Assembly (NCBI GenBank): GCA_003512175.1
Contig: DOSP01000032.1
Coordinates: 1 to 5,805, forward strand
DNA: 5,805 nt
Direction of reading: 5' to 3'
DNA from: Candidatus Kerfeldbacteria bacterium
GTDB lineage: Bacteria; Patescibacteriota; Patescibacteriia; UBA9570
Part shown: positions 1 through 5,805 of the stretch, piece by piece
Layout of the letters: each line of letters opens with the position of its first letter
How positions within the stretch are numbered: the stretch's first letter is position 1
Notes under the pieces: generated by a model
The model's input: the letters and a program-made list of their open reading frames with translations, nothing else
Told to the model about the DNA's origin: nothing
The model's database searches: none
Position numbers and translations under genes: made by a program

Positions 1-704
1 ACAATTTTTTCATAGTCCTCGCGGCTGTAGGGTTTGTTCAAAATGTAATATTGCTTATTACGTAAGTTTGAGGATAAAAAACAATTTTGAATATTCCTGC
101 AATCATAACAGTACAGACTTTCTGTGGCAGAAAAACATTTAATGAGATATTGACTACTATGGATACGATCCCCAAAAAAACATTCATAGGCCCGCTCACT
201 GTTATTGAGTTTAAAACTATCGCAGCAATCACGACTATATTCCAACCAATTGGAATATAAACTATTCTCGTTATAATCCGCGGTGAAAATGAGGTAACAA
301 TTTTTGTTATGTGATACGCAATTCGTATAGGCACTGTTGTCACTGTTCATATCGAGCAAGTTGATGTGCGGTAGCGTACGGATGAATTCACCCCATTGCT
401 CAAAAAATGGCTTGGTAAAATCAAATGGCCGGCCATAGTGCAGAGGATTCCAGTTGTCGCTCCACCAGCAGTCCCGGCAGTAAACGGTGAGTTTACTATC
501 CGGATGATACTGGGAGATAATCGATTTTTTACATAAATCACATTGGTCGGGGTACAACGACGTTTCATTTCGATGGGCCAAGCGGCGTTGGCTACGGCAT
601 GCAGGACATAAGTCTGGTGCCGGAATATCGAAACGGGTGTACCAATCGAGGTCTGCTTGGTGCACAGTAAATGTGCGATTACATTGTTGGCATGATTTGG
701 TCAT
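1..704 (-). CDS. Cys-rich double zinc-ribbon protein, paralogue P1 (3' end beyond window)
   Basis: Function unknown; probably a metal-binding protein of the same CPR family as its three neighbours. Starting at the ATG at 704-702, the frame is open for 234 codons to the left edge, so the second half of the protein is missing. The N-terminus has Cys at residues 5, 8, 33, 36, 55, 58, 76 and 79, the same eight positions as the other copies, with the family signatures RNE (45-47), VYC (74-76), CWWSD and KPFFEQW. An Asn/Ser/Tyr/Cys-rich repeat region follows (SDNSAY, NKNCYL, DYNENSLY, SRDCCD). The sequence leaves the window just after LRNKQYYILNKPYSREDYE, which closes the first central repeat in its paralogues. 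The start is supported by a strong GGAGGT at 714-709, five bases from the ATG after GGAGG, and by alignment with the other N-termini. No frameshift or stop is seen. Family assignment is secure by paralogy; the function is not known. Confidence 0.93.
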   Translation of the reverse strand, partial: MTKSCQQCNRTFTVHQADLDWYTRFDIPAPDLCPACRSQRRLAHRNETSLYPDQCDLCKKSIISQYHPDSKLTVYCRDCWWSDNWNPLHYGRPFDFTKPFFEQWGEFIRTLPHINLLDMNSDNSAYTNCVSHNKNCYLIFTADYNENSLYSNWLEYSRDCCDSFKLNNSERAYECFFGDRIHSSQYLIKCFSATESLYCYDCRNIQNCFLSSNLRNKQYYILNKPYSREDYEKI

Positions 705-708
705 ACGT

Positions 709-714
709 ACCTCC
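709..714 (-). promoter_or_regulatory. Ribosome binding site of P1, inside a palindrome arm
   Basis: Read on the minus strand, GGAGGT lies at 714-709, with GGAGG five bases before the ATG at 704. It is a near-perfect Shine-Dalgarno sequence and fixes the start of P1. It lies entirely in the 3' arm of the 708-715/793-800 inverted repeat, so in the mRNA it can pair with an upstream CCTCC-containing arm. Confidence 0.75.
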
Positions 715-758
715 CCCTAACCCCCTTCTCAAAGGAGTGGGGATTTTTATTTCTAACT

Positions 759-785
759 CCCTCCACTCCTTCTGAGGAGGGAGGG
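759..785. other. Stable stem-loop inside the 708-800 element
   Basis: Arms 759-764 (CCCTCC) and 766-770 (CTCCT) pair with 780-785 (GGAGGG) and 775-779 (AGGAG). This makes an 11-bp GC-rich stem with one bulged A (765) and a 4-nt TCTG loop. On the transcribed minus strand it is not followed by a T run, so it does not read as an intrinsic terminator for the array. It may slow 3' exonuclease decay, as REP stems are known to do, but that is inference. Confidence 0.6.
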
Positions 786-833
786 TCGGGGAGGGAGGTA
801 ATATGTAGCAGTGATAAATAGTAATTCATAGTT

Positions 834-2513
834 TTAATATATTTCCTTTTGATAACACTCTTCACAGTAGACAATTTCCTTGCGGTCAGGTGAATAAGTG
901 GTTTCAAAATTGGTTTGACATCTGCCTTCATGATGGTGATCCGTTTGCGTACACATGCATTGACGAGTCCATAACGCACGAGGATTGCGTAATGCAATAC
1001 GATTATGATATCGACAGGTTGGACATAGTCTTGGTAACGGAACACACAACTTTTTGTAAAATTTTAATTCTGATTCAATGATTTTGTAATTTCTACCACA
1101 ATCTTGGCAAGCCAATATTTCTTTAACAATACTGCCAGGTACTTCGCTAATAGCGTCAGGTATATTTTGCTGATTCAGCGTTTCGTTACCAAATTGTCCC
1201 ACAGCTTGATCTTGCCAGCGTGCCCCAATTGATTCAACGGTGGTTTTATCTTTACGATAATAATCATAGGCAATAGTTTCGTTATACGCCCACGGCGAAA
1301 TATGCATTGGAAAAAAATTACCCCATTCACCAGTTGCCTTCATATGAGATTTAATTTTTTTAGTCATAGCTTGATAGTCTTTTTCCGTATATTGCTTATT
1401 TAGAATACAAAATTCGTTATTATGCAAAGATACACAACCAAAACAATTCCTGGCCGTTCGACATAAATACGAGTAATAAACATTTGTTGAGCCAGGCCAG
1501 ATGATTGCCGAGAAGTGTATATTGTAATTTTCTGGAATGGCGCAGGAATAGTAGGTAAGCTCTGTACCCGGTGCGCCATAAATATCATAGGCGTCTTTGG
1601 TCTTGTAACTAAATATCGAATACTTGCAGTCTTGTGACTCACTCATATCAAAACACTCCACGCAGCTACTACTATTTGTTAAATAATTACCTGAACTGCC
1701 CTGGCAGTTCATTAGATATGAATATTTGCGTGGATATTTCAAGACAAAGTTTTGACATTCAGCTAAAAATTGTTGCATACCAGAATAGGTATCAAGTCTC
1801 AAGGCTCGTTTTTTCTGTTCATATGATTCCTTGCTATACTGTTTATTGAAAATCATATAGGAACCGTTACGAATTCCAATACAGCCCAATAAATTACTCG
1901 ATCCACCGCAATCCACGCATCCCATACAGCTATTGCAATTTTTTAAGTTTTGAGAGTAATGGCAACCATAGGATTCGTAAATATCGACACTCGCATGGGA
2001 TAACTCTGATTTATTTGAAAAACTCAAATCCCCCGCATCTTTATTATGATTAGAATTATCTAAGTATAATGAATTCTCATTATAGTCTGAAGCTAATATC
2101 ATGTAGCAGTTTTTATTGCCAACAGATAGCTGTGAATATTCGGAATTCTCTGAATTAGCAATAAACAAATTTCCCACCGGTGTAATATTGATTAATTTGG
2201 AAAATTGTTCAAAAAATGGACGGGAAAAATCGAAATCTCGTCCGGTTGCTAGAGGATCAAATTCGTTGCTCCACCAACACTCGTTACATAAAATCGGAAA
2301 TGGCACATTTGGAGCAAAGCAGGCAATGATTGGTGTATGACAGCGTGTGCAGCTACTTGGATAAAAAGTACGTTCATTGCGCCATACCATTATGTGCATC
2401 ATACGACAGGCTGGGCATGCATAAGGAGGAGGTACATCAATTTTTTTGTAGAACGCACAATCTTGATCATCGATCCGGAAGGTTTTGTTACATTGGATAC
2501 ATTGTTTCGTCAT
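834..2513 (-). CDS. Cys-rich double zinc-ribbon protein, paralogue P2 (complete, 559 aa)
   Basis: Function unknown; a probable zinc-binding protein. The N-terminal double ribbon has Cys 5, 8, 33, 36, 55, 58, 76 and 79. Two central repeats follow, about 85-231 and 232-380, ending in GIRNGSYMIFNKQY (213-226) and SLHNNEFCILNKQY (362-375). Then come a GEWGNFF segment (395-401), SPWAYNETIA (406-415) and a C-terminal double ribbon with Cys 469, 472, 497, 500, 519, 521, 532, 550 and 553 and His 526-528. It has no signal peptide or membrane segment, so a cytoplasmic location is likely. The ATG at 2513-2511 overlaps the TGA of P3 as ATGA, and from there MTKQC aligns with the starts of P1 and P3. Only a weak A-rich AAAGAAAT precedes it, so translation probably depends on ribosomes finishing P3. 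It ends in TAA at 836-834. Its first central repeat has fewer Cys than that of P3. No transposon or frameshift interrupts it. Confidence 0.94.
   Translation of the reverse strand: MTKQCIQCNKTFRIDDQDCAFYKKIDVPPPYACPACRMMHIMVWRNERTFYPSSCTRCHTPIIACFAPNVPFPILCNECWWSNEFDPLATGRDFDFSRPFFEQFSKLINITPVGNLFIANSENSEYSQLSVGNKNCYMILASDYNENSLYLDNSNHNKDAGDLSFSNKSELSHASVDIYESYGCHYSQNLKNCNSCMGCVDCGGSSNLLGCIGIRNGSYMIFNKQYSKESYEQKKRALRLDTYSGMQQFLAECQNFVLKYPRKYSYLMNCQGSSGNYLTNSSSCVECFDMSESQDCKYSIFSYKTKDAYDIYGAPGTELTYYSCAIPENYNIHFSAIIWPGSTNVYYSYLCRTARNCFGCVSLHNNEFCILNKQYTEKDYQAMTKKIKSHMKATGEWGNFFPMHISPWAYNETIAYDYYRKDKTTVESIGARWQDQAVGQFGNETLNQQNIPDAISEVPGSIVKEILACQDCGRNYKIIESELKFYKKLCVPLPRLCPTCRYHNRIALRNPRALWTRQCMCTQTDHHHEGRCQTNFETTYSPDRKEIVYCEECYQKEIY
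2510..2513 (-). other. ATGA stop/start overlap joining P3 and P2
   Basis: The minus strand reads ATGA at 2513-2510: ATG starts P2 and TGA (2512-2510) ends P3. No strong Shine-Dalgarno precedes it, only an A-rich AAAGAAAT. This is the classic arrangement for termination-reinitiation coupling and implies that both genes are on one message. Confidence 0.85.
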
Positions 2514-4123
2514 ATCATTTCTTTTTGGTAACATTGCTCGCAATACACAATCTCTTTCATCTCTGGATTATACGTTGTTTCAAAATTATTCGCACAGCGG
2601 CCAGCGTGCGAGTGATCGGTCTGTGTGCACATACACTGCCGCTGCCACAAGTGACGGGGTGGGCGTTTGGCCATCCGGGCTAGGTGCCGGCAATTTGAAC
2701 ATAACACTGGAGCCGGTAAGCGTTCTTTAGCATAAAATTCTTTTTCCTGCGGTACTAATTTGAACGATAACTGACATTGTGAGCATTGAATGGAATCAGC
2801 AATCGCAGTAACAGTTTTTTGGGTATCTAACCACTGCCAACCATGTTGTTCAGTTTGAGCTTTTGTCAGTGGAAAATATTCTTGAGCCACCGTTTCGTTA
2901 TAGGCAAAGGGTGAATAGCGAATTGGGAAGAACTCACCATACTCACTTGTCTCCTGCATATGTTTAGTGAGTCGTTCAACAGTCGCTTTATAATCCGTTT
3001 CTGAATATTGTTTATTGAGGATACAAAACTGCGCTTTGCGTAAACCGGTGCAACCAAACAAATCATGCGAGGATTCACAAGCAGTTGAATACATTAAATT
3101 TGTGCAGCCGTAAGATGTCGATGAAAATAGCGCCCTGGTATTGCGATAATTACCCCAGTACTCATAACACAATTCATTTTCTTCAGTGTAGTTAATGTCA
3201 TAACAATCCTTTAGATCAATCACTTGGGCGGCACATGAGACGTTGTCAACGCGACTGACATCGAAACACGAATAGGCTTGGTGAGATTCATTAATGTAAT
3301 TCCCTGTGACATGTTCGTTTTTTATGCCAGCCATAAAATGATGCGGCATTTTCATCAATACTTTTTCAAATTCTGTTTGTAACTGGGTACATTGTTTAGG
3401 ATCCCTGAGATCGAGTTGTTGGCGGTAACGGGTGTATTCACTCTCGGTGAGCTGTTTGTTGAAGACCATGTAAGCAGCGTTACGTAAGCCAGCCGAACCA
3501 ATGCAATCATGGCTTGTCTTCACATCAAAGCACATCAGTAAATCACGTGAGTCAAAACAATCTTGGCACCAGCTACAGTTGTACAGCCGTTCACTGGTAA
3601 TACATTCATAGCACAGCTCACATTCACGGATCAGCAATGAATCAATACATTGTTTGGAATGATACGGCGAGCCGTACAGACAATCTTCAATTACAATTGA
3701 GCCAAAACATAAATAAGAGTTTTTGACATCACCCACATAATTACAATAGTCAGAATTCTCAGAACGGACAGAATATAAATTAATGGTCGGCACAATTTTA
3801 TCTAATTCATGCCACTGTTCAAAAAACGGTTTACTCCAATCAATATCTCGGCCGTACACGCGGGCATCCCAACTATCAGCGCGGTAGCAGGTTTGGCAAT
3901 AGACAGTGTAGCCACTATTAGGGTGGTGACGACTAATCATCTGTTTACCGCATTTGTCGCAAGTGCCCGGATACAAACTGCGCTCATTGCGCCATGCCAT
4001 CCGTCGTTGGGTGCGACAATCCGGACAGTGCGTCGGCTCTGGCACGTTTAAGCGGCGATAAAACTCAAGATCGCGTGGTTCGATCCGGAAAGTTTTACTA
4101 CATTGCTTACATTGATTGTCCAT
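2510..4123 (-). CDS. Cys-rich double zinc-ribbon protein, paralogue P3 (complete, 537 aa)
   Basis: Function unknown; same family and plan as its neighbours. The N-terminal ribbon has Cys 5, 8, 33, 36, 55, 58, 76 and 79 with MAWRNERSLYP (42-52). The two central repeats end in AGLRNAAYMVFNKQ (211-224) and TGLRKAQFCILNKQY (359-373). This copy is the most Cys-rich in the centre: 148, 159, 168, 171, 174, 183, 186, 189, 198 and 207 in the first repeat, and 286, 297, 307, 319, 340, 349, 358 and 367 in the second, often 9-12 residues apart. SPFAYNETVAQEYFPLT lies at 404-420. The C-terminal ribbon has Cys 447, 450, 475, 478, 497, 499, 510, 528 and 531. The ATG at 4123-4121 is chosen because MDNQCKQC aligns with the other N-termini and a GAGGG lies nine bases upstream; the longer frame to 4279 only translates the palindrome and the end of P4. 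Its TGA at 2512-2510 overlaps the start of P2. Confidence 0.94.
   Translation of the reverse strand: MDNQCKQCSKTFRIEPRDLEFYRRLNVPEPTHCPDCRTQRRMAWRNERSLYPGTCDKCGKQMISRHHPNSGYTVYCQTCYRADSWDARVYGRDIDWSKPFFEQWHELDKIVPTINLYSVRSENSDYCNYVGDVKNSYLCFGSIVIEDCLYGSPYHSKQCIDSLLIRECELCYECITSERLYNCSWCQDCFDSRDLLMCFDVKTSHDCIGSAGLRNAAYMVFNKQLTESEYTRYRQQLDLRDPKQCTQLQTEFEKVLMKMPHHFMAGIKNEHVTGNYINESHQAYSCFDVSRVDNVSCAAQVIDLKDCYDINYTEENELCYEYWGNYRNTRALFSSTSYGCTNLMYSTACESSHDLFGCTGLRKAQFCILNKQYSETDYKATVERLTKHMQETSEYGEFFPIRYSPFAYNETVAQEYFPLTKAQTEQHGWQWLDTQKTVTAIADSIQCSQCQLSFKLVPQEKEFYAKERLPAPVLCSNCRHLARMAKRPPRHLWQRQCMCTQTDHSHAGRCANNFETTYNPEMKEIVYCEQCYQKEMI
4069..4115 (-). repeat. 47-bp direct repeat, copy in the 5' end of P3
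   Basis: These 47 bases, encoding P3 residues 3-18 (QCKQCSKTFRIEPRD at their core), are identical to 5759-5805 in P4. Beyond two mismatches (4067-4068), a further 11 bases (CGATAAAACTC) also match. The identity is at the DNA level including third codon positions, unlike the rest of the two genes, where only the protein sequence is similar. Confidence 0.9.
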
Positions 4124-4130
4124 ATTTTTC

Positions 4131-4169
4131 TTCCCTCGCCCAGGTGGGAGAGGGACTAAGGGAGAGGGG
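4131..4169. repeat. GC-rich palindromic repeat between P4 and P3
   Basis: This repeat occupies nearly all of the 46-nt gap between the stop of P4 and the start of P3. CCCTCGCCCA at 4133-4142 and TGGGAGAGGG at 4145-4154 form a 10-bp stem with one G/A mismatch and a 2-nt loop (GG). A further GGGAGAGGGG at 4160-4169 is a second possible right arm. If translated it gives the PSPLVPLPPGRGK-type peptide familiar from spurious ORFs over dispersed REP-like repeats (from memory). It differs in sequence from the 708-800 element. Confidence 0.65.
4133..4137 (-). promoter_or_regulatory. Ribosome binding site of P3, inside a hairpin arm
   Basis: GAGGG at 4137-4133 on the minus strand lies nine bases before the ATG at 4123, separated by an A-rich spacer. 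It supports this start over the longer upstream frame. The five bases are at the end of the 3' arm of the 4133-4154 hairpin, so folding of the mRNA would cover them. The stop codon of P4 ends 15 bases upstream of the hairpin. Confidence 0.65.
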
Positions 4170-5805
4170 TTAATACACTTCTTTCTTATAACACTCCTCA
4201 CAATACACAATCTCTTTCCGGTCTGGCGAGTAGGTAGTTTCAAAGTTAGTGGCGCAACGTCCAGAATGTTGGTGATCAATCTGCGTGCACATACATTGGC
4301 GTTGCCACAAATAGTTAGGGTTGCGTTCCTTCATCCGCGATCGATGTCGACAGTCCGGACAAAGTTGCGGTAAAGGTATGGCATTGGCTTTATAAAAAGC
4401 TAATTCTTGGCTGATAAAGCGATACTGTTTGGCACAGTTGTGACAACTAGCGATGTTTGGTGTTGGTTTCGTCAGTGGTCCAAAGGTACCGGGTAAGTTT
4501 TTGCGCCACCGCCAACCTCTCAATTGTACCTCGGCTTGTGACAATGGAAATTGTTCGGAGGCGATGGTTTCATTGTAACCAAATAATGAATATTTGGGAT
4601 CTAAAAACATTCCCCATTCCTTGGTTTCTACCATGTGGGTCTGGATGCGTTGTGCTAGATTTTTAAATTCCATTTCCCCAATTGGCTTATTGAAAATTAG
4701 ATTTTGGCCTTTTTTGATGGCTACACAACCAAAACCATTTTGCAGCGACCCGCAGTACATCGAGTAATCCACATTGTTGCAATGATGCCAACATTGGTTT
4801 GTAAAACGCATTTGGTAAACATTGAGGGCTGTATTGATAGCATCATAAACCAATTCAGCTTTTATACCAACTGTGTTCACATCCATCACATCACGCGCTC
4901 CGCGCCAAACATGTTCGCCATAATGAGCTGCCTCGGCTTCATAACCATGAAATATCCACTGACAATCTTTAGTATGGTGCTGATAATTTCCAGTGCTGCG
5001 TTCAGCCTCATAAATTTCTGAGTACTTATGTGGTTGTTTCAAAGTAAATTCTGCTACTAGCTGTCGTGCCCTCCCCACTCCTTCCCAGGTATCTAGCTGG
5101 AGGATATGAATAAATTGTTCATATTCTACTTTGGTCTTGGGTTCATTAAAGATACAATATTTCTGGTTACTTAAATTAACACAACCAAATGAATTTTTGA
5201 CGTTGTGACAATTCAACAGGAAATAAGAATTACTACATTGCTGTGAACTGCGTGAATAAAATACTTTATAACAATCTTCAAGATTATCAGACCAGTATAA
5301 TAACTCACTTTTAATACTGAAGCTGCTGTCGAAACAGTCTCTGGAGTTCTGTAGCCAGTAACTGTAATTACAGTTTTCGTTATCGGATGACTCGATTAAC
5401 AGATAAGAGTTATTATTGTTAGCAGCTAAATGTGTGTATTCTGCATTAGTACTTTTGGTATGGATCATGGCCATATGAGGCACTGCGCGGTTCAGCTGAT
5501 TGAACTGTTCACCGAAGGTTTTACTAAAGTCAAAATCCTGAGCGTAATCTTGCCCAGCCCAGCCATCTGCCCAATAACAGGTTTCGCAGTACACGATCAG
5601 TTTTTCTTCAGGCGAAAACTGCGATACGATTGGTCGTTGACATTTTTGGCAATGATCAGAATAGAATACACGTTCATTGCGCCAAGCCAGCCGACGTTGC
5701 ATTCTGCAATTCGGGCATAGTGTAGGTTCTGGCACCTCCATGCGACGATAAAACTCCTGATCGCGTGGTTCGATCCGGAAAGTTTTACTACATTGCTTAC
5801 ATTGA
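4170..5805 (-). CDS. Cys-rich double zinc-ribbon protein, paralogue P4 (5' end just beyond window)
   Basis: Function unknown; the first copy of the array in transcription order. The frame is open to the right edge and gives 544 residues. By comparison with P3 (MDN before QCKQC), only about three residues and the start codon are missing, so the full protein would be about 547 aa. The internal ATG at 5741 is not the start because it would remove the first CxxC. Counting from the first whole codon in the window, N-terminal Cys are at 2, 5, 30, 33, 52, 55, 73 and 76, the same spacing as the others. The two central repeats end near CVNLSNQKYCIFNEP (208-222) and CVAIKKGQNLIFNKP (360-374). FGYNETIASEQFPLS is at 408-422, and the C-terminal ribbon has Cys 454, 457, 482, 485, 504, 506, 517, 535 and 538. 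The stop is TAA at 4172-4170. Its second repeat (AELVYD, WHHCNNVDYS) looks closest to the CPR family form I remember. Confidence 0.93.
   Translation of the reverse strand, partial: QCKQCSKTFRIEPRDQEFYRRMEVPEPTLCPNCRMQRRLAWRNERVFYSDHCQKCQRPIVSQFSPEEKLIVYCETCYWADGWAGQDYAQDFDFSKTFGEQFNQLNRAVPHMAMIHTKSTNAEYTHLAANNNNSYLLIESSDNENCNYSYWLQNSRDCFDSSFSIKSELLYWSDNLEDCYKVFYSRSSQQCSNSYFLLNCHNVKNSFGCVNLSNQKYCIFNEPKTKVEYEQFIHILQLDTWEGVGRARQLVAEFTLKQPHKYSEIYEAERSTGNYQHHTKDCQWIFHGYEAEAAHYGEHVWRGARDVMDVNTVGIKAELVYDAINTALNVYQMRFTNQCWHHCNNVDYSMYCGSLQNGFGCVAIKKGQNLIFNKPIGEMEFKNLAQRIQTHMVETKEWGMFLDPKYSLFGYNETIASEQFPLSQAEVQLRGWRWRKNLPGTFGPLTKPTPNIASCHNCAKQYRFISQELAFYKANAIPLPQLCPDCRHRSRMKERNPNYLWQRQCMCTQIDHQHSGRCATNFETTYSPDRKEIVYCEECYKKEVY
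5759..5805 (-). repeat. 47-bp direct repeat, copy in the 5' end of P4 (reaches window edge)
   Basis: This is identical over 47 bases to 4069-4115 in P3. The match is still perfect at the last base of the window, so the true repeat may be longer and may include the start codon and leader of P4. Confidence 0.9.

Larger units (their letters stand above)
708..800. repeat. GC-rich palindromic intergenic element between P2 and P1
   Basis: This 93-bp element fills most of the 129-nt gap between P2 and P1. It is bounded by perfect 8-bp inverted repeats, TACCTCCC at 708-715 and GGGAGGTA at 793-800. It contains two inner palindromes. One at 721-742 is an imperfect CCCC...GGGG stem. The other at 759-785 pairs CCCTCC and CTCCT with AGGAG and GGAGGG around a TCTG loop, with only A765 unpaired. 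The composition, runs of C then G with short AT spacers, is unlike the flanking genes. It resembles the dispersed REP-like intergenic palindromes common in environmental bacterial genomes; that family link is from memory. The remaining bases of the gap (801-833) are AT-rich and show nothing recognisable. Confidence 0.7.

Noticed and set aside
1..704. Short minus-strand frames at 38-343 and 347-568 as separate genes, or P1 as a broken gene
   Set aside because: The frame starting at 704 stays open without a stop to position 1 and aligns with the paralogues; the short frames are out-of-phase shadows.
721..750. Intrinsic terminator: CCCC...GGGG stem followed by ATTTTTAT on the plus strand
   Set aside because: It would act only on plus-strand transcripts, and no plus-strand gene ends here. 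The stem is imperfect and belongs to the repeat element.
701..1045. Minus-strand frame ending in an RNKNPHSFEKGVRG-like peptide
   Set aside because: It only translates the palindromic element and an out-of-phase part of P2; such peptides are typical of spurious ORFs over intergenic repeats.
2510..2512. Alternative genetic code with TGA as glycine, as in some CPR lineages
   Set aside because: The TGA of P3 falls exactly where P2 and P4 end with TAA (KEMI, KEIY, KEVY), so it acts as a stop.
2514..2543. TTG start ten codons upstream for P2
   Set aside because: The extra residues have no counterpart in the paralogues, while the ATG at 2513 gives the common MTKQC start and the ATGA overlap.
4124..4279. 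Longer N-terminus for P3 starting at 4279
   Set aside because: The extra 52 residues overlap P4 and translate the 4131-4169 repeat. The family start MDNQC aligns at 4123, with a ribosome site in front.
890..5720. Plus-strand open frames, for example 890-1081, 2330-2683, 4704-5021 and 5430-5720
   Set aside because: They lie antisense inside the paralogues, have no family features or ribosome sites, and are explained by the coding strand.
5742..5805. Internal ATG at 5741 as the true start of P4
   Set aside because: In-frame codons upstream encode QCKQCSKTFRIEP, the first half of the ribbon, and continue to the window edge.
834..5805. CaiB/BaiF CoA-transferase function, a label I recall on some homologues
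   Set aside because: The sequences are Cys-rich ribbon and repeat proteins with nothing resembling a CoA-transferase fold or active site; the label looks like propagated misannotation.
1..5805. CRISPR array, tRNA or rRNA, transposase
   Set aside because: I saw no regularly spaced direct repeats, cloverleaf or rRNA-like stretches, or DDE/HUH-type protein in any frame.

Overview
The window is almost entirely coding, all on the minus strand. It holds four tandem paralogues (transcribed right to left, called P4, P3, P2 and P1 here) of one cysteine-rich, probably zinc-binding protein family. P4 (right edge) lacks only its first few residues, P3 (537 aa) and P2 (559 aa) are complete, and P1 (left edge) keeps its first 234 residues and runs off the window. 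No RNA gene, transposase, CRISPR array or plus-strand gene is supported.

From memory, and without a database check, I recognise the family: large hypothetical proteins of Candidate Phyla Radiation (Patescibacteria) genomes that start with a CxxC ribbon, carry FFEQF, NKQY and YNETIA-type motifs and end in an FETSYAPDRPEIVYC-like tail. Some database entries call them 'CaiB/BaiF' or 'zinc ribbon' proteins. The window is therefore most likely from a CPR bacterium, probably assembled from a metagenome. TGA ends P3 at the homologous position where P2 and P4 have TAA, so the Gracilibacteria/Absconditabacteria code (TGA = Gly) is not in use.

Each complete protein has the same plan. An N-terminal double ribbon has eight Cys at identical spacing in all four copies. 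It is followed by two repeats of about 150 residues, rich in Cys, Asn, Ser and Tyr, each ending in an NxxYxIxNK-type motif. Then come a conserved YNET block and a C-terminal double ribbon. The C-terminal ribbon has the same Cys spacing as the N-terminal one, except that one knuckle is changed to CMC and followed by a short His-containing insert. The molecular function is unknown; metal binding is inferred from the ribbons.

Layout: P4 (4170-5805), a 46-nt gap filled by a GC-rich palindrome (about 4131-4169), P3 (2510-4123), a 4-nt ATGA overlap, P2 (834-2513), a 129-nt gap holding a second palindromic element (708-800), and P1 (1-704). In both gaps the ribosome binding site of the next gene lies in the 3' arm of the palindrome and could be sequestered in the mRNA. 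With the ATGA overlap, all three junctions look suited to linked translation of a single polycistronic message. A 47-bp stretch of identical DNA at the starts of P3 and P4 points to recent duplication or gene conversion within the array.
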